64,000 nucleotides of DNA, from positions 372,001 to 436,000 of the forward strand of contig NZ_FUZI01000003.1 in the NCBI RefSeq assembly GCF_900166965.1, given 5' to 3'. The position numbers and the translations under genes were made by a program. The notes below the pieces were generated by a model, which had not been told where the DNA came from, ran no database searches, and saw only the letters and a program-made list of their open reading frames with translations. Below, piece by piece: positions 55,032-64,000 of this stretch (position 1 is the stretch's first letter; each line of letters starts with the position of its first letter). Source of the DNA: Photobacterium piscicola (GTDB taxonomy: Bacteria; Pseudomonadota; Gammaproteobacteria; Enterobacterales; Vibrionaceae).

Positions 55032-55868
55032 GTGAATACAAAACGTTACGTTGCCGCAGGGGCGGTATCATTATTGGTTCATAGTATGTTTCTTGCTGCT
55101 ATGCCAGCCAAAGATCCAATCACACTGACGATGGGAAGCGATACTCCACACGTTAGTTTAACCTTCGTTGCAGTTCCACCTGCTGTGGCGAAAACACCAC
55201 CACCAACGGTAACGCCAGTATCCACCCCGACAGAATCAGTACCAACAAAGTCTGCGCCAGTAAAGCCCCCAGTTATATCGACTATGAAGCGCTTAGCAAA
55301 GACCGCAACAGTGGATAAAACCGTCCCTAAAAAAGCCCCAACACTTAAAAAAACTGCACCACCGAAAAAGAAAACTACACCGCCGACTAAAAATAGCGTT
55401 ACCCCAATAAAAAACGTCACCTCAGTAAAAAAGAAGCAGCTTACGCATAAAAAACCTTTAAAGCAGACATCATCAGCTATAACAACGATGACGGATACAA
55501 AAACAGCGCTGAAATCAACAAAAGCACTGTCAAATCAATCGAATAAAACAGCAGCCACAGCTGTCGATAATGCAGGAACACAAGCATTACAATTGGTATC
55601 AAAGCCGACCTTTGTGACACGACCTGGCGCTGTCAATTACCCCAAATTAGCCAAACGTCGCGGAATTGAGGGTCAAGTACTGATTGAAGTCTGGATTGGT
55701 ATAAAAGGACAACAACTCAAACAAAAACTGATCAAATCATCCGGTGCTCATATCTTAGATAACGCAGCAATTACGGCGATTAAGAAATGGCATTTTTCTT
55801 CTCATATTGTGAACGGTAAGGCGATTGCCCACCGAGTACAGATCCCTGTACGTTTTAAACTGGACTAA
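55032..55868 (+). CDS. tonB: Energy-transducing protein TonB
   Basis: A 278-residue TonB that transmits proton-motive force to outer-membrane receptors. An N-terminal anchor is followed by a long Pro/Lys/Thr-rich span (about 50-175) that crosses the periplasm. The C-terminal domain has RPGAVNYPKLAKRRGIEGQVLIEV and AAITAIKKWHF. The start is GTG with an AGGT site. Leads tonB-exbB-exbD-hutBCD. Confidence 0.93.
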   Translation: MNTKRYVAAGAVSLLVHSMFLAAMPAKDPITLTMGSDTPHVSLTFVAVPPAVAKTPPPTVTPVSTPTESVPTKSAPVKPPVISTMKRLAKTATVDKTVPKKAPTLKKTAPPKKKTTPPTKNSVTPIKNVTSVKKKQLTHKKPLKQTSSAITTMTDTKTALKSTKALSNQSNKTAATAVDNAGTQALQLVSKPTFVTRPGAVNYPKLAKRRGIEGQVLIEVWIGIKGQQLKQKLIKSSGAHILDNAAITAIKKWHFSSHIVNGKAIAHRVQIPVRFKLD

Positions 55869-55871
55869 ACC

Positions 55872-56573
55872 ATGACTGTTATCGACAACCTCACCCAACA
55901 ATTTGGCCTTATGACATGGCCGCTGCTTACATGCTCAGCACTAACGATCATGATTCTCGTCGAGCGTTTTATACAAGTACTACTCTGCACGGGCGTTGGA
56001 AAAACCAAAATCACCGCCCTTTTAGATAAACAGAATCGACATGATGATCGTGCGCTAGATCAGTTAGCAGACCAACTTAAGCATCAACGACCATTACTGT
56101 GTAAAGGCATTGCAATGCTTATTTCTCATCGTCATTTCACGAAACCATTACGTGAAGATGCCGCGGGTATTTGGTTACTTCAACAGCGCCAGCAATTACG
56201 TTCAGGGCTACGATTACTGAGTTTAATTGGTGTGATTAGTCCGTTATTAGGTTTACTTGGTACGGTGTTGGGCTTAATTGAAATGTTTAAAGGCATTGCC
56301 CTATCAACAGGCTCGGTTACGCCAAGTGATCTTGCTGATGGTTTAGGTTTAGCAATGCGTACAACAGCGGCTGGCTTAATTATTGCCCTGCCCGCTATTA
56401 CAGGCTCACAGCTATTAGGTTTATGGGCCGATAGCATTATGGCGAAACTGGAGCACAGCTTAAACCGTTGTAATTTATGGTTAGAAGGCATGAATATTGA
56501 TGTCGGTAATAGCCCAGTAAAGCCATGTGATACTTGTGAAGAAAACCCTGCTTACACTGGCAAATCAGCATGA
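55872..56573 (+). CDS. exbB: TonB-system protein ExbB
   Basis: A 233-residue membrane protein of the ExbB/TolQ/MotA family with three helices. LLSLIGVISPLLGLLGTVLGLIEMFKGIAL is the conserved core (given here as LLGLLGTVLGLIEMF), with LAMRTTAAGLIIALPAI in the last helix. It forms the proton channel with ExbD. Starts 3 bases after tonB. Confidence 0.95.
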   Translation: MTVIDNLTQQFGLMTWPLLTCSALTIMILVERFIQVLLCTGVGKTKITALLDKQNRHDDRALDQLADQLKHQRPLLCKGIAMLISHRHFTKPLREDAAGIWLLQQRQQLRSGLRLLSLIGVISPLLGLLGTVLGLIEMFKGIALSTGSVTPSDLADGLGLAMRTTAAGLIIALPAITGSQLLGLWADSIMAKLEHSLNRCNLWLEGMNIDVGNSPVKPCDTCEENPAYTGKSA

Positions 56574-56989
56574 TTAGTATCAATAATAGTCAGCAAAATG
56601 CAGACGAACTCAATCCTGATTTAACGCCTTTATTGGATATCATCTTTATTGTTATGGTGTTTTTATTACTTACCGCAACAGTAAAAATTAAATCATTAGA
56701 TGTGGAATTGCCGCAGACCTCAACCCAAATATTACAAACAACCAAGGCCGATCCGATCACGATAAATCTGGTTGCGACTGAACCTTATTGGGCATTAGAC
56801 GGTCAATCGGTCGACAACTGGGACAACTTTTCACAGCAATTATTAGCCGCTGTAAAAGCACATTCAGATAAGCCTGTCGTTATTGGTGCTGATAAAAAAG
56901 CATCCGTAGAACAAATGCTCAAGTTATTAGCTTTTCTACAAAAAAATGACATTAAAGCCACGCAACTATTAATGGAAGATCAACAATAA
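56570..56989 (+). CDS. exbD: TonB-system protein ExbD
   Basis: A 139-residue protein with one helix carrying the essential aspartate: DLTPLLDIIFIVMVFLLLTA. A small periplasmic domain follows (PVVIGADKKASVEQMLKLL). Overlaps exbB by 4 bases. Confidence 0.95.
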   Translation: MISINNSQQNADELNPDLTPLLDIIFIVMVFLLLTATVKIKSLDVELPQTSTQILQTTKADPITINLVATEPYWALDGQSVDNWDNFSQQLLAAVKAHSDKPVVIGADKKASVEQMLKLLAFLQKNDIKATQLLMEDQQ

Positions 56990-57897
56990 TGGACAGCTAC
57001 CGTTCTTTTATCGCCTCACCTTGGCGTCATGTTTCTCAAGAAATACTGTTATCAGCAACACTATTTATCACAGCTTCAAGCATATTTAGTCCTCTCGCCC
57101 ATGCACAAGCAAGTTCTGCAAGAGTTATTAGTGCAGGTGCGGCTATTACAGAAATCATTAACGCTTTAGGGGCTGAAAAGCAATTAATAGCTGTCGATGT
57201 TACCAGTAAAACCCTTGTAGCGGATGATATGCCTAAAGTCGGTTATCACCGTCAACTGTCAGCGGAAAGCCTGATTGCTTTAGCCCCCACTCGTATTATT
57301 GGCTCTGATGAAATGGGGCCACCAAAGACATTAACCCTTTTAAAACAATCGGGAATTGAGGTGGATATTGTTAACGGTGGCGAAACGGTGTCTGATTTAC
57401 TGCATCGAATCGATCAAGTTGCGGCCTTAACCCAACATTCACAACAAGCACAGCAACTTAAGCAAACTATCGCAGCGACAGTAAAAAACATCGAAAAAAA
57501 CAATACTCATCAGACTCAACCGAAAAAAGTATTGTTCTTAATGATTCATGATGGACGACCAATAAGCGTTGCTGGCAAAAATACCACCGCTGACAGTATT
57601 ATTACTTTAGCGGGAGCAATAAACCCAGCGGCAGCCGTTATCGCAAACTATAAGCCAGTTTCAACCGAAGCTATTTTGCAAATGCAACCCGACATTATTT
57701 TACTTAGCAGCCGCACCACAGCCTCAATTAAAAATATGGCACAACTCATCAAAAAAATGCCGGTATTAGAAGCCACTCCTGCGGCAAAAAATAATGCCAT
57801 TGCCGTGATTGATGGTACGGCATTAATTGGTGGCTTAGGCATTCATAGTATTAATGAAGCCATGCGTCTTAATCATGTTTTTTACCCACAATCGTAA
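56989..57897 (+). CDS. hutB: Periplasmic haem-binding protein HutB
   Basis: A 302-residue class III binding protein for the haem ABC transporter. A signal peptide ends near AHAQ. RVISAGAAITEIINALGAE and VGYHRQLSAESLIALAPTRI are typical of HutB/HmuT, the second block containing a likely haem Tyr/His. No lipobox. Starts at the last base of the exbD stop. Confidence 0.93.
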   Translation: MDSYRSFIASPWRHVSQEILLSATLFITASSIFSPLAHAQASSARVISAGAAITEIINALGAEKQLIAVDVTSKTLVADDMPKVGYHRQLSAESLIALAPTRIIGSDEMGPPKTLTLLKQSGIEVDIVNGGETVSDLLHRIDQVAALTQHSQQAQQLKQTIAATVKNIEKNNTHQTQPKKVLFLMIHDGRPISVAGKNTTADSIITLAGAINPAAAVIANYKPVSTEAILQMQPDIILLSSRTTASIKNMAQLIKKMPVLEATPAAKNNAIAVIDGTALIGGLGIHSINEAMRLNHVFYPQS

Positions 57898-57915
57898 TCT
57901 GAGATAAATGTCACC

Positions 57916-58953
57916 ATGAACGTTAGTCGTATTTCACCCCATGTCATTTATTCGATTAGTCTAGGTGCATTACTCTTTGCACTATTAAGCTCTATCGCTA
58001 TTGGACCGATGGATATCAGTTATAAAGACAGTTTTTTATCTTTATTACCAGGTAAGCATCAACTCGCCACCCATGTTGATTTAGTGATCCATCAAATACG
58101 CTTACCACGAACATTATTGTGTATTGCGATTGGTGCCATACTTGCGATCTGCGGAGCGGTGCTACAAGGGTTGTTTCGTAATCCTCTTGCAGATCCGGGC
58201 ATTATTGGTATTTCAGGAGGTGCTGGCCTAGGTGCTGCGTTTGCGATCATTTTATTTGCCCCATTAATGGCGCAATACCCTTTATTAATGAATATTGGTG
58301 CTGTGCCCTTCTTCGCTTTTTTGGGTGGCGCGCTGAGCACATATTTGGTGTATCACCTCGGCACTGATAAAAACGGCACATCTGTCGTGGTAATGCTATT
58401 AGCAGGTGTCGCAATTGGTGCTATTTCTGGTGCTGGTTTGGGGCTACTTAACTATATTGCCGATGATCAAGCGCTACGTGATTTTTCATTATGGTCAATG
58501 GGATCACTTGCAGGGGCGACTTGGTCAAGTATCTGTCTTGCCTTTGTGAGCCTCATTGTTATCTATTATTATTGTTATCGCCAAGCTAATGCATTGAACG
58601 CCTTTTTATTAGGAGAAGCTGAAGCTCGTCATATGGGTGTTAATGTTCAACATCTAAAGCGCAGTTTAATTATTGTATGTGCTGCTGGTGTGGGGATTAC
58701 CGTTGCTATTACAGGTCCTATTGGCTTTATTGGTCTGGTGATCCCCCATTTAGGGCGCATGATTTCAGGCCCTAATCATAAAACGTTATTGCCAATCTCA
58801 GCTATTCTAGGTGCTTTAATTTTACTTGTCGCAGATATGATCGCGCGTAGTGCTTTTGCACCACAAGAACTCCCCGTTGGTATTATTACCGCTATTTTAG
58901 GCGCTCCATTCTTCATTTATCTATTGAATAAACAAAAAGGCAGAATCGCATGA
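57916..58953 (+). CDS. hutC: Haem ABC transporter permease HutC
   Basis: A 345-residue FecCD-family permease with about ten helices. RLPRTLLCIAIGAILAICGAVLQGLFRNPLADPG is typical (motif GAVLQGLFRNPLADPG), as are GPIGFIGLVIPHLGR and PQELPVGIITAILGAPFF. Forms the inner-membrane channel for haem. Overlaps hutD by 4 bases. Confidence 0.95.
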   Translation: MNVSRISPHVIYSISLGALLFALLSSIAIGPMDISYKDSFLSLLPGKHQLATHVDLVIHQIRLPRTLLCIAIGAILAICGAVLQGLFRNPLADPGIIGISGGAGLGAAFAIILFAPLMAQYPLLMNIGAVPFFAFLGGALSTYLVYHLGTDKNGTSVVVMLLAGVAIGAISGAGLGLLNYIADDQALRDFSLWSMGSLAGATWSSICLAFVSLIVIYYYCYRQANALNAFLLGEAEARHMGVNVQHLKRSLIIVCAAGVGITVAITGPIGFIGLVIPHLGRMISGPNHKTLLPISAILGALILLVADMIARSAFAPQELPVGIITAILGAPFFIYLLNKQKGRIA

Positions 58954-59741
58954 CGGTAACCTCTGCACGCCCAACTGTCATTTCGGCACGTGATTTGCAA
59001 TTAACATTGGCAGGAAAAGTATTATTAGATGACTTTAATATTGATATAAAAGCGGGTGAAATAACGGCGCTACTTGGGCCTAATGGCGCAGGAAAAAGCA
59101 CGTTACTTAAAATACTCTGCGGTGAAATGACACCTGAAAGTGGTCTGGTTACATTTTTTGATCGCGATATTGAAGATTGGCAACGATCTGAATTGGCGTG
59201 CCATTTAGGTATTTTACCGCAACACAGTTCGCTGTCTTTCGCCTTTACCTGTAAAGAAGTGGTTGAACTTGGCACTATGCCGCTATGTTTGTCACGCCAA
59301 GAAATTGACGATATCACCCTCACAACCATGCGTAATACTGATGTTCTTCATCTTGCACCACGCTTATATCCCACGTTATCAGGGGGTGAAAAACAACGAA
59401 TCCATTTCGCACGCGTGCTAACACAACTCAGTCAAGCTGATGATAAATGTATTCTAATGTTAGATGAGCCAACATCTGCCTTAGATCTCGCCCACCAGCA
59501 TAAAACGCTACAAATGGCACAAACCATGGCAGCAAAAGGTGCCGCGGTTATCATCGTATTACATGATCTCAACTTAGCTGCGCAATATGCTCAACGTATG
59601 GTCATTATTCAACACGGTAAGATTCAAGCCGATGGATCACCATGGCAAGCATTACAACCTGAAATAATTAACAATGTCTACGGTTGGAACATTTCCGTAC
59701 ATCTCCACCCTGTTCATGGTTATCCTTATCTACTATCCTAG
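58950..59741 (+). CDS. hutD: Haem ABC transporter ATPase HutD
   Basis: A 263-residue ABC ATPase. Walker A is GPNGAGKST, signature LSGGEKQR, and Walker B CILMLDEPT, with VLHDLNLAAQYA as the switch His. Last gene of the tonB-hut operon, followed by a perfect hairpin. Confidence 0.96.
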   Translation: MTVTSARPTVISARDLQLTLAGKVLLDDFNIDIKAGEITALLGPNGAGKSTLLKILCGEMTPESGLVTFFDRDIEDWQRSELACHLGILPQHSSLSFAFTCKEVVELGTMPLCLSRQEIDDITLTTMRNTDVLHLAPRLYPTLSGGEKQRIHFARVLTQLSQADDKCILMLDEPTSALDLAHQHKTLQMAQTMAAKGAAVIIVLHDLNLAAQYAQRMVIIQHGKIQADGSPWQALQPEIINNVYGWNISVHLHPVHGYPYLLS

Positions 59742-59774
59742 TATTAAAGTTCATCGTCTTTTTGATTATCTCTT

Positions 59775-59811
59775 GTAAATTTCAGTAAAATTACTGAAAT
59801 TTACGATTTTT
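59775..59811 (+). terminator. Terminator after hutD
   Basis: Perfect 14-bp stem gtaaatttcagtaa / ttactgaaatttac followed by gatttttt. Confidence 0.85.
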
Positions 59812-59886
59812 TGTTGATAGTTATCAAATAATTTACTCCCAGACAATTGAAACGTTGCACTACGCGTAACACTCAGTAAAATGTGA

Positions 59887-59902
59887 ACGCAAGCGATTAC
59901 AC
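59887..59902. promoter_or_regulatory. PUR-box-like site
   Basis: acgcaagcgattacac matches ACGCAAACGTTTGCGT well in its left half and core. It lies about 220 bases upstream of purR; E. coli purR is self-regulated, so the same is plausible here. Confidence 0.5.
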
Positions 59903-59924
59903 TTGAAAAATATGCAATAATTAT

Positions 59925-59951
59925 AAAGCCGCGAATAAATGCGGCTTTTAG
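59925..59951. terminator. Hairpin with T-rich tail upstream of purR
   Basis: aaagccgc / gcggcttt stem followed by tta. It may be a second terminator or an early attenuator in the purR leader. Confidence 0.55.
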
Positions 59952-60120
59952 TGTTAATACTATTTAAGTATGCAGTAGACACATTATTGGTGCCAAATTG
60001 AATAATTAACGAGAGACTTTACCGAAAAACATTGAATTATATTCATCTCAGTAATTACTCAATTTGGTACCTCACGATTAGCTAGAAACATCTCTAGCAC
60101 CCATTATTAGAAGAATAAAT

Positions 60121-61125
60121 ATGGCAACCATTAAAGATGTTGCACGTATGGCTGGCGTTTCAACTACAACAGTTTCACACGTGATCAATAAAACGCGCTT
60201 TGTCGCAGAAGCAACACAGAAAAAAGTACTTGCTGCTGTTGAAGAGCTTAACTACGCACCAAGTGCTGTTGCGCGTAGCCTAAAATGTAATACAACCCGT
60301 ACAATTGGCATGCTAGTCACTAAGTCAACCAACCCTTTTTTTGCTGAGGTTGTACATGGTGTTGAAGAGTATTGCTACCGTGAAGGTTACACGCTCATTT
60401 TATGTAACACTGAAGGTAACCTTTCTAAACAATATGATTACTTGCGCATGCTTGCAGAAAAGCGTGTCGATGGCTTATTGGTAATGTGTTCTGATCTTGA
60501 TCAGAAATTACTGGATCTACTTGAGCGTCAAAAAGACCTACCAATGGTAGTGATGGATTGGGGTCCAGAAAGCCCACATACTGATAAAATTCAGGATAAT
60601 GCTGAGCAAGGTGGCTACATTGCGACTAAGTATTTTATCGATCATGGTCATAGCCGTATCGGTTGTTTATCAGGCCACAACGATAAATCAACGTGTCGTG
60701 AACGCCTAAAAGGCTTTAATAAAGCAATGGCAGAAGCAAACTTAGCGGTTAACGAAAACTGGATTCTTGAAGGTGACTTTGAGTGTGATTCAGCCGTTGA
60801 AGCTGCTGAGAAGTATATTGCAATGACAGATCGCCCAACCGCCATTTTCTGTTTCAATGATATTATGGCAATGGCACTGATCAGTACTTTTGAACAAGCA
60901 GGGTTACGCGTTCCTGGTGATATTTCAATTATTGGCTACGACAATATTGATCTTGCGCCTTACTTCGCGCCACCATTAACAACTATCCATCAGCCAAAGC
61001 GTCGTTTAGGTAAAACCGCCATTAAGATTTTAATGGAACGCATGAAGAACAAAGATCATGAACCTCAAATCTTTGAAATGACGCCAGCCATCGTTGAGCG
61101 CAAGTCAGTAAAGGATTTACGCTAA
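60121..61125 (+). CDS. purR: Purine repressor PurR
   Basis: A LacI-family repressor of 334 residues. The DNA-binding headpiece is [20 protein letters not shown], with the hinge [12 protein letters not shown]. The corepressor domain has [20 protein letters not shown] and [10 protein letters not shown], as in PurR binding hypoxanthine or guanine. It represses purine biosynthesis genes. Monocistronic, with its own operator-like site upstream. Confidence 0.95.
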   Translation: MATIKDVARMAGVSTTTVSHVINKTRFVAEATQKKVLAAVEELNYAPSAVARSLKCNTTRTIGMLVTKSTNPFFAEVVHGVEEYCYREGYTLILCNTEGNLSKQYDYLRMLAEKRVDGLLVMCSDLDQKLLDLLERQKDLPMVVMDWGPESPHTDKIQDNAEQGGYIATKYFIDHGHSRIGCLSGHNDKSTCRERLKGFNKAMAEANLAVNENWILEGDFECDSAVEAAEKYIAMTDRPTAIFCFNDIMAMALISTFEQAGLRVPGDISIIGYDNIDLAPYFAPPLTTIHQPKRRLGKTAIKILMERMKNKDHEPQIFEMTPAIVERKSVKDLR

Positions 61126-61143
61126 CACGCCCCCTTTTGATTG

Positions 61144-61169
61144 AGCCAATATTTTTATTGGCTTTTTTA
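61144..61169 (+). terminator. purR terminator
   Basis: Perfect agccaata / tattggct stem, 4-base loop, then T6. Confidence 0.93.
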
Positions 61170-61446
61170 TAGCTAATGAATTTCGCTCGATGATCCTACA
61201 AAAAATATCTTATTCTCAAAAACATGAACAAACTCACAGATTCATCAGCTTTAATTAATATTAAAACTTACCTTTTTAAAAGATCGAATATAATAGGTCT
61301 TGTAAATACATATAATAGTAAGCAAAAGACTTACAAATTATAAATAATACTTCTATATTGATAATATTATTTATAAAGTGATACATGGATGATTTAGAGT
61401 AGGAAAATTCTCTCGTAAATAACTTTAATAATAAGTCAATTTACGA
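61170..61446 (+). other. Upstream region and long leader of tfoX
   Basis: AT-rich spacer between the purR terminator and tfoX, presumably holding its promoter and long leader. No coding frame and no clear CRP site found. Confidence 0.4.
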
Positions 61447-61487
61447 CTACTTTAATGTTAGGTGACACTCATTTATTCACCGAGTAG
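61447..61487 (+). promoter_or_regulatory. Hairpin covering the tfoX ribosome site
   Basis: ctact (61447-61451) pairs with agtag (61483-61487), enclosing ggtga (61461-61465) paired with tcacc (61477-61481). The outer right arm lies in gagtagaag, the only possible ribosome site before the ATG at 61492. In V. cholerae the TfoR small RNA activates tfoX translation, so a closed default state fits. Confidence 0.5.
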
Positions 61488-61491
61488 AAGT

Positions 61492-62079
61492 ATGGATAAA
61501 CCAATATTAAAAAACTCATTAAAATTATTAGACCATTTAGGTAATGTTAAATCGCGTTCTATGTTTGGTGGCTTTGGTATTTTCGCAGGCGAAGCAATGT
61601 TCGCACTTGTGGTTAATAATAAACTTCACCTAAGAGCAAACGCTAAAACTGAAGAGGAGTTTCAACAAGCGGGATTAGAACCGTACATCTATAAGAAACG
61701 TGGGTTTCCTGTAATAACTAAACATTACGCAATTCTTGATGAATGGTGGGAAGAACCTGAAAAAATAATAGAGCAAGCTAAATATTCTCTTGAAGCAGCA
61801 CTTGCTGATAAAAAAGCAAAAGAATGTTGCGCGCCAGCTAGGATAAAAGATTTACCTAACTTACGCCTATCAAATGAAAGAATGCTCAAAAAAGCAGGTA
61901 TTCAAACTATTGATCAACTATACGATCTTGGTGCACTCAACGCCTATAAGGCATTACAAAAAACACAAGAGGCATCATTAAGTTTAGAATTATTATGGGC
62001 TCTAGAAGGTGCTATACATGGCCAACATTGGTCTGTAATACCAGAAAGTAGACGTAACGAACTGCTCGCAAAACTATAA
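61492..62079 (+). CDS. tfoX: Natural competence regulator TfoX
   Basis: A 195-residue protein with the two TfoX/Sxy domains. KSRSMFGGFGIFAGEAMFALVV (shown as RSMFGGFGIF) and YKKRGFPVITKHYAI come first; then DLPNLRLSNERMLKKAGI and LELLWALEGAIHGQHWSVIP. It is very close to V. cholerae TfoX, the chitin-induced activator of DNA uptake and type VI genes. I chose the ATG at 61492 (MDKPILKNS), as in Vibrio. Confidence 0.95.
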   Translation: MDKPILKNSLKLLDHLGNVKSRSMFGGFGIFAGEAMFALVVNNKLHLRANAKTEEEFQQAGLEPYIYKKRGFPVITKHYAILDEWWEEPEKIIEQAKYSLEAALADKKAKECCAPARIKDLPNLRLSNERMLKKAGIQTIDQLYDLGALNAYKALQKTQEASLSLELLWALEGAIHGQHWSVIPESRRNELLAKL

Positions 62080-62118
62080 TAAATATATTCGTCAACTGGC
62101 TAAGTGACGCTTAAGAAT

Positions 62119-62142
62119 AAAGAGGCTCAGTGCCTCTTTAAT
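62119..62142 (+). terminator. tfoX terminator
   Basis: aaagaggc / gcctcttt stem, 5-base loop, then T-rich. Confidence 0.85.
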
Positions 62143-62559
62143 TTATTTTATTCGATATCTGCATATAATCTTTCCAAACTATCCTTACTTGAACCTGCAC
62201 TTCCTCTGAACACATCTTACTGTGTACATTAATTATACAGCACAATTAAAAATACACATTCCATGAAAAAATAGTTATCCAAGATCCTGTTTATTCTTTA
62301 TATCGAAAATCATAGATACATCCTTCATAAAAACGTATTTTTAACGTTCTTGAACGAATATTTATCCAATACCACACTAAAGCATCATTCACCACATAAA
62401 ATGTAACAATTCATACATTCATTATTGTTATTTGTTCTTTGTTATATCTAATAATTTTTTGAATAATAAAAATTTTTGTCATTAAATGAAATACAATATC
62501 ACTTCCCTCGGTCTTGCTACTTAAGAGTCGATGTGATTCTCATTTAATAAGGACATACC
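62143..62559 (+). other. Intergenic region upstream of the AhpD-like gene
   Basis: AT-rich, presumably the promoter of the following operon. I see no clear operator, RNA or coding frame. Confidence 0.4.
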
Positions 62560-63129
62560 TTGCGTATATTAACCAAAAAAACATTCTCATTATGGGTCAA
62601 ACCTTTGCTATGGCTTCAAAAACGCCATTTTGGCAATATTCTCAATCCCGCGAAACTATGGGGACAAAAACCAGTGCTTTTCTGGTTAGTGGCTTTGTTC
62701 TTTGGTTACCTTGATCGTAAAAAATCACCGATTGATGCAGTGATACGTTCATTAGTCTGTGTACGAGTATCACAACTAAATGATTGTGCTTTCTGTGTTG
62801 ACGCTAATGGCATGAAATTAGCAGAGCGCTGCCATTCATTAGAAAAAATTAAAGCACTTGCACACTGGCAATCTTCTGATCACTTTTCAGAGCAAGAACA
62901 AGCAGTGTTAGCTTATACCGAAGCAATGACTCTTAGCGATCAACATGTCAGTGATGAAATGCTAGCAGCGCTTGCAACATGGTATAGCAGCGATGATATT
63001 ATTGAATTAACCGCATTAGTGAGTTTTCAAAATTTATCCGCTAAGTTTAATACTGCGCTAGATGTTCCTGCACAAGGTTTTTGCTCATTACCTATTCAGC
63101 CTCAACAAAGGAGCCACGATGAAAAGTAA
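62560..63129 (+). CDS. AhpD-like carboxymuconolactone decarboxylase family protein
   Basis: A 189-residue protein with the AhpD fold. The redox pair is CAFC in SQLNDCAFCVDANGMKLAE; TALVSFQNLSAKFNTAL follows. The family includes peroxidase partners and disulfide reductases; its role here is unproven. The start is TTG with an AAGGA site; no in-frame ATG lies before the CAFC region. It overlaps the next gene by 11 bases, so a joint redox role with that flavoprotein is likely. Confidence 0.82.
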   Translation: MRILTKKTFSLWVKPLLWLQKRHFGNILNPAKLWGQKPVLFWLVALFFGYLDRKKSPIDAVIRSLVCVRVSQLNDCAFCVDANGMKLAERCHSLEKIKALAHWQSSDHFSEQEQAVLAYTEAMTLSDQHVSDEMLAALATWYSSDDIIELTALVSFQNLSAKFNTALDVPAQGFCSLPIQPQQRSHDEK

Positions 63130-64000
63130 TAAACTTTTGTTGCTTACCGTTATATTGGCAATTATTGGCACTTGGTTTTATTTTGACCTTGGCCAATACC
63201 TTACCCTTGAAGCGGCTAAACGTGAACAATTAACCCTGCAAGACTATATTATTGAAAATCCAATTACATCTTATATTGGCTTTTTTAGTTTATATATTTT
63301 AGTCACTGCTCTGTCTATTCCTGGCGCATCAATATTAACCTTATTAGGCGCAGCTTTATTTGGTTTCTGGGCCAGCCTAATTATGGTGTCTTTTGCCAGT
63401 ACAATAGGCGCAACACTGGCCTTTCTATCTAGTCGTTTTATTTTACGTGATTGGGTACAAGCAAAATTTGGTAACCGCTTAACAACCTTAAATGATGGCA
63501 TAAAGAAAGAAGGCGGATTTTATCTGCTGAGTTTACGTTTAATTCCTGTTTTCCCTTTTTTCCTTATTAATCTTTTAATGGGATTAACCATAATTAAAAC
63601 CCGTACTTTTTTCTGGGTTAGCCAATTAGGAATGTTAGCGGGTACTGCCGTTTATATTAATGCGGGTACTCAACTTGGAAAAATAGATTCACTCAGTGGC
63701 ATCATCTCTGCCCCCGTTTTATTCTCTTTAGTTCTACTTGGCATTTTCCCATTACTTACAAAATGGATCATGAAAACAATGGCTATTAAAAAACAATACA
63801 AACAATGGCAAAAGCCCGCTCGCTTTGATCAGAATCTAGTTGTCATTGGTGCAGGTTCTGGCGGTTTAGTTAGCGCGTACATTGCTGCCGCAGTAAAAGC
63901 AGATGTTACTCTTATTGAACGTCACAAAATGGGAGGCGATTGTTTAAATACTGGTTGTGTTCCATCAAAAGCACTTATTCGTGCAGCACATACTGCGGCT
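63119..64000 (+). CDS. TVP38-type membrane protein fused to FAD disulfide oxidoreductase (partial)
   Basis: The gene starts at the ATG at 63119, overlapping the AhpD-like gene, and is open to the right edge (294 codons seen). Residues 1-230 form a SNARE-associated/TVP38 (DedA-like) membrane domain with several helices, including GAALFGFWASLIMVSF and LLSLRLIPVFPFFLINLLMG (RLIPVFPFFLIN). A flavoprotein disulfide reductase then begins: VVIGAGSGGLVSAYIAAAVK for FAD and GGDCLNTGCVPSKAL with the CxxxxC redox pair of mercuric and lipoamide reductases. The fusion is known in gammaproteobacteria; the substrate is unknown. The 3' end is missing. Confidence 0.9.
   Translation, partial: MKSNKLLLLTVILAIIGTWFYFDLGQYLTLEAAKREQLTLQDYIIENPITSYIGFFSLYILVTALSIPGASILTLLGAALFGFWASLIMVSFASTIGATLAFLSSRFILRDWVQAKFGNRLTTLNDGIKKEGGFYLLSLRLIPVFPFFLINLLMGLTIIKTRTFFWVSQLGMLAGTAVYINAGTQLGKIDSLSGIISAPVLFSLVLLGIFPLLTKWIMKTMAIKKQYKQWQKPARFDQNLVVIGAGSGGLVSAYIAAAVKADVTLIERHKMGGDCLNTGCVPSKALIRAAHTAA

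Noticed and set aside
55079..55420. 113-residue minus-strand Gly/Val-rich frame
   Set aside because: Antisense shadow of the Pro/Lys/Thr-rich linker of tonB.

Overview
This 64 kb window looks like chromosomal DNA of a marine gammaproteobacterium of the family Vibrionaceae. Photobacterium is my best guess; this is inference from gene content and protein resemblance, since no rRNA or tRNA gene is present. Supporting genes are a Vibrio-type hut/tonB/exb haem-uptake cluster, the fadL-volA pair, the PanP-type aspartate decarboxylase, a TfoX very close to the Vibrio competence regulator, torR-torCAD, and a DUF2860 outer-membrane protein. Base composition is AT-rich, most strongly at 1-3000 and in the restriction-modification island at 41.8-45.2 kb.

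Layout. 1-3.5 kb is an accessory AT-rich patch. It holds a partial gene, four tandem copies of a secreted protein family with a GNAT-like C-terminus (two intact, one C-terminally frameshifted, one decayed), short tandem repeats, and a live and a dead copy of an amphi-Trp gene. 3.8-5.7 kb is bifunctional glutathionylspermidine synthetase/amidase. 5.8-8.0 kb is a haem-type TonB-dependent receptor behind a Fur box. 8-17 kb is housekeeping: rplY with a leader hairpin, DUF1289, polB, a nucleotidyltransferase-fold protein, yciU, emrD, ribA and an S33 peptidase. 17.4-20.7 kb starts with a strongly structured leader RNA, followed by a NifU/IscU-like scaffold, a GGGtGRT protein, and manganese pyrophosphatase. 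21-29.4 kb holds fadL, volA, a patatin, the 29-residue ynhF, DUF2860 and panP.

29.9-50.3 kb is an anaerobic energy block. torR diverges from torC, torA and torD (TMAO respiration). Next come hyaA-hyaB-hyaC-hyaD and a divergent HypF-like gene (uptake NiFe hydrogenase). hypB-C-D-E-A is transcribed towards them from the other side. Hydrogen oxidation and TMAO reduction could share one quinone pool, and an FNR-like site precedes hyaA. Between the two converging hydrogenase operons lie a restriction-modification island and a 1.2 kb array of palindromic repeats. The island has a C5-methyltransferase with its own HTH, an MvaI/BcnI-type nuclease, and a nested opposite-strand pair of an atypical methyltransferase-fold protein and an ASCH protein.

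50.6-64 kb holds a periplasmic helical protein, a small membrane protein, hutZ-hutX-hutW diverging from tonB-exbB-exbD-hutB-hutC-hutD across a Fur-like site, purR with a PUR-box-like site, tfoX with a hairpin over its ribosome site, and an AhpD-like gene overlapping a membrane-protein/flavin-disulfide reductase fusion that runs off the right edge.

Most worth following up: the structured RNA ahead of the NifU-like/GGGtGRT pair, the nested cassette in the restriction island, the divergent HypF-like protein, and the decaying secreted paralogue family.
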